Assembly: GCA_028290245.1 (NCBI GenBank)
Contig: JAQGKG010000341.1
Location: 1-6,321 of the forward strand
Origin: Devosia sp.
Lineage (GTDB): Bacteria; Pseudomonadota; Alphaproteobacteria; Rhizobiales; Devosiaceae
Reading direction: 5' to 3'
DNA: 6,321 nt
The notes below the pieces were generated by a model, which was not told the origin of the DNA, made no database searches, and worked only from the letters and a program-made list of their open reading frames with translations. The position numbers and the translations under genes were made by a program. Of this stretch, positions 5,240 through 6,321 are shown one piece after another; position 1 is the stretch's first letter, and every line of letters begins with the position of its first letter.

Positions 5240-6321
5240 TTAGCTGTTGTAGGCGCGTTCGCCGTGGCTCGAGAGGTCGAGACCATCGCTTTCGCTCGAC
5301 TCTGGGACGCGGGCCCCACCGAAGATCGCCTTGACGATCATCATCGCAACGAATGCCACGACACCGGACCAGACGATGGCGATTGCCACGGCTGTGAGCT
5401 GGATCATGAACTGGCTGCCGATCGAGTAGGCAGCAGCGTCGCCCAGCGGATAGCCGCCAAGGCCGGGCGCAGCGACGATTGCCGTGCCAAGTGCACCGAC
5501 GATGCCGCCGACGCCGTGGATGCCGAACACGTCGAGCGAGTCGTCATACTTGAGCATTGGCTTGAGGTTGACGACAGCCCAGAGGCAAACGATGCCGGCA
5601 ATGGCGCCAAGCACGATGGCGCCACCGACACCGGCAAAGCCGGCAGCAGGGGTAATCGCCACGAGGCCGGCGACGGCACCCGAGACAGCACCGAGGGTCG
5701 AGGAGTGACCACGGGTGATCTTTTCACCCAGTGCCCAGGCCAGAGCACCGGCTGCCGGAGCCAGGACGGTGTTCATCAGGGCGACGGCGGTCAGGGCGTT
5801 GGCTTCGAGGTTGGAGCCGGCGTTGAAGCCGAACCAGCCGAACCACAGCAGGCCGGCACCGATATAGGTGAAGACCAGATTGTGGGGAGCGATTGGCTCC
5901 TTCATGTAGCCGAGGCGTGGGCCAAGCACGATGGCGGCGACGAGTGCTGCCACACCGGAGTTGATGTGAACCACGGTACCGCCGGCGAAGTCATAAGCGC
6001 CGAGGCCGAACAGCAGGCCCGGGCCGGCCCAGACCATGTGAGCCATCGGGATGTAGGAGAAGGTGAACCAGATGGCGAGGAACGCCATCAGCGCGCCGAA
6101 CTTCATGCGCTCGGCGATGCCGCCGATGATGAGCGTCGAGGTGATGCAGGCGAAGGTGAGCTGGAACACCACGAACACCATTTCAGGCAGCACGAAGCCG
6201 GCCGAGAAGGTGGCAGCAGTGGACTCAAGCGTTACGCCATTGAGGAAGAACTTCGAGAAGTCGCCGACGAATGCCGACAGGCCGCCTTCGGTCGGGCCGG
6301 CAAATGCAAGCGAGTAGCCAT
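5240..6321 (-). CDS. amtB: Ammonium transporter AmtB, N-terminus cut by window
   Basis: Trimeric inner-membrane channel of the Amt/Mep/Rh family that takes up ammonium when nitrogen is scarce. The frame is open to the right edge; 359 residues are visible, starting GYSLAFAG, so the start and first membrane helices lie outside. The GTG at 6193 is internal. Pore residues are intact (fragment numbering): Phe56 of the gate (TFACIT), Trp97 (HMVW), Asp110 in DFAGGTVVH, twin histidines His118 and His268 (GIHGVGG), and Phe165 and Ser169 in WFGFNAGS. The tail RVPESSESDGLDLSSHGERAYNS closely resembles the regulatory C-terminus of E. coli AmtB. In this family a GlnK (PII) protein, usually encoded next door, plugs the channel; glnK would be expected beyond the right edge. 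A hairpin follows the stop, then the candidate RNA and ftsK on the same strand. Confidence 0.97.
   Translation of the reverse strand, partial: GYSLAFAGPTEGGLSAFVGDFSKFFLNGVTLESTAATFSAGFVLPEMVFVVFQLTFACITSTLIIGGIAERMKFGALMAFLAIWFTFSYIPMAHMVWAGPGLLFGLGAYDFAGGTVVHINSGVAALVAAIVLGPRLGYMKEPIAPHNLVFTYIGAGLLWFGWFGFNAGSNLEANALTAVALMNTVLAPAAGALAWALGEKITRGHSSTLGAVSGAVAGLVAITPAAGFAGVGGAIVLGAIAGIVCLWAVVNLKPMLKYDDSLDVFGIHGVGGIVGALGTAIVAAPGLGGYPLGDAAAYSIGSQFMIQLTAVAIAIVWSGVVAFVAMMIVKAIFGGARVPESSESDGLDLSSHGERAYNS

Noticed and set aside
6191..6193. GTG at 6193 as the amtB start
   Set aside because: The frame upstream is open to the window edge and reads GYSLAFAG and further Amt-like sequence, so the GTG is an internal Val codon.

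Overview
The window looks like ordinary chromosome from an alphaproteobacterium. A member of Hyphomicrobiales, possibly near Devosia, is the best guess. The reasons are moderately high GC, FtsK and AmtB proteins of alphaproteobacterial type, a gene order amtB-ftsK-lolA that I recall from rhizobia and relatives, and GC-rich palindromic intergenic elements. The genus is inference from memory, with no search behind it.

Layout, left to right. The 5' edge cuts into uppP (+), the undecaprenyl-diphosphatase of the cell-wall carrier-lipid cycle. It converges on a lolA-type periplasmic lipoprotein carrier gene (-), with a perfect hairpin between the two stops. Divergent from lolA is a small gene (+) for a 104-residue putative exported protein that I do not recognise; it has a strong ribosome binding site. 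A roughly 100-bp palindromic element and a clear terminator then separate it from the convergent gene ftsK (-), a membrane-anchored DNA translocase of about 910 residues. A gap of 415 bp (4825-5239) upstream of ftsK holds the least ordinary material. The right edge cuts into amtB (-), an ammonium channel lacking only its N-terminal part.

The amtB-ftsK gap has no convincing protein gene. On the minus strand it contains a hairpin just after the amtB stop, then about 200 nt able to form a long interrupted stem-loop, then a small hairpin with a CUCCUCCCU loop resembling the anti-Shine-Dalgarno sequence, then a strong intrinsic terminator. I propose this as a candidate small RNA, either free-standing or processed from the amtB 3' UTR. 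Between that terminator and ftsK lies a near-consensus CtrA-type site (TTAA-N7-CTAAC), which would suit a cell-cycle-controlled division gene.

Functionally the protein genes are housekeeping: envelope building (uppP, lolA), chromosome segregation at division (ftsK) and nitrogen uptake (amtB). I see no mobile element, CRISPR array, tRNA or rRNA gene. The novelty here is confined to the intergenic RNA candidate, the palindromic elements and the small exported protein.
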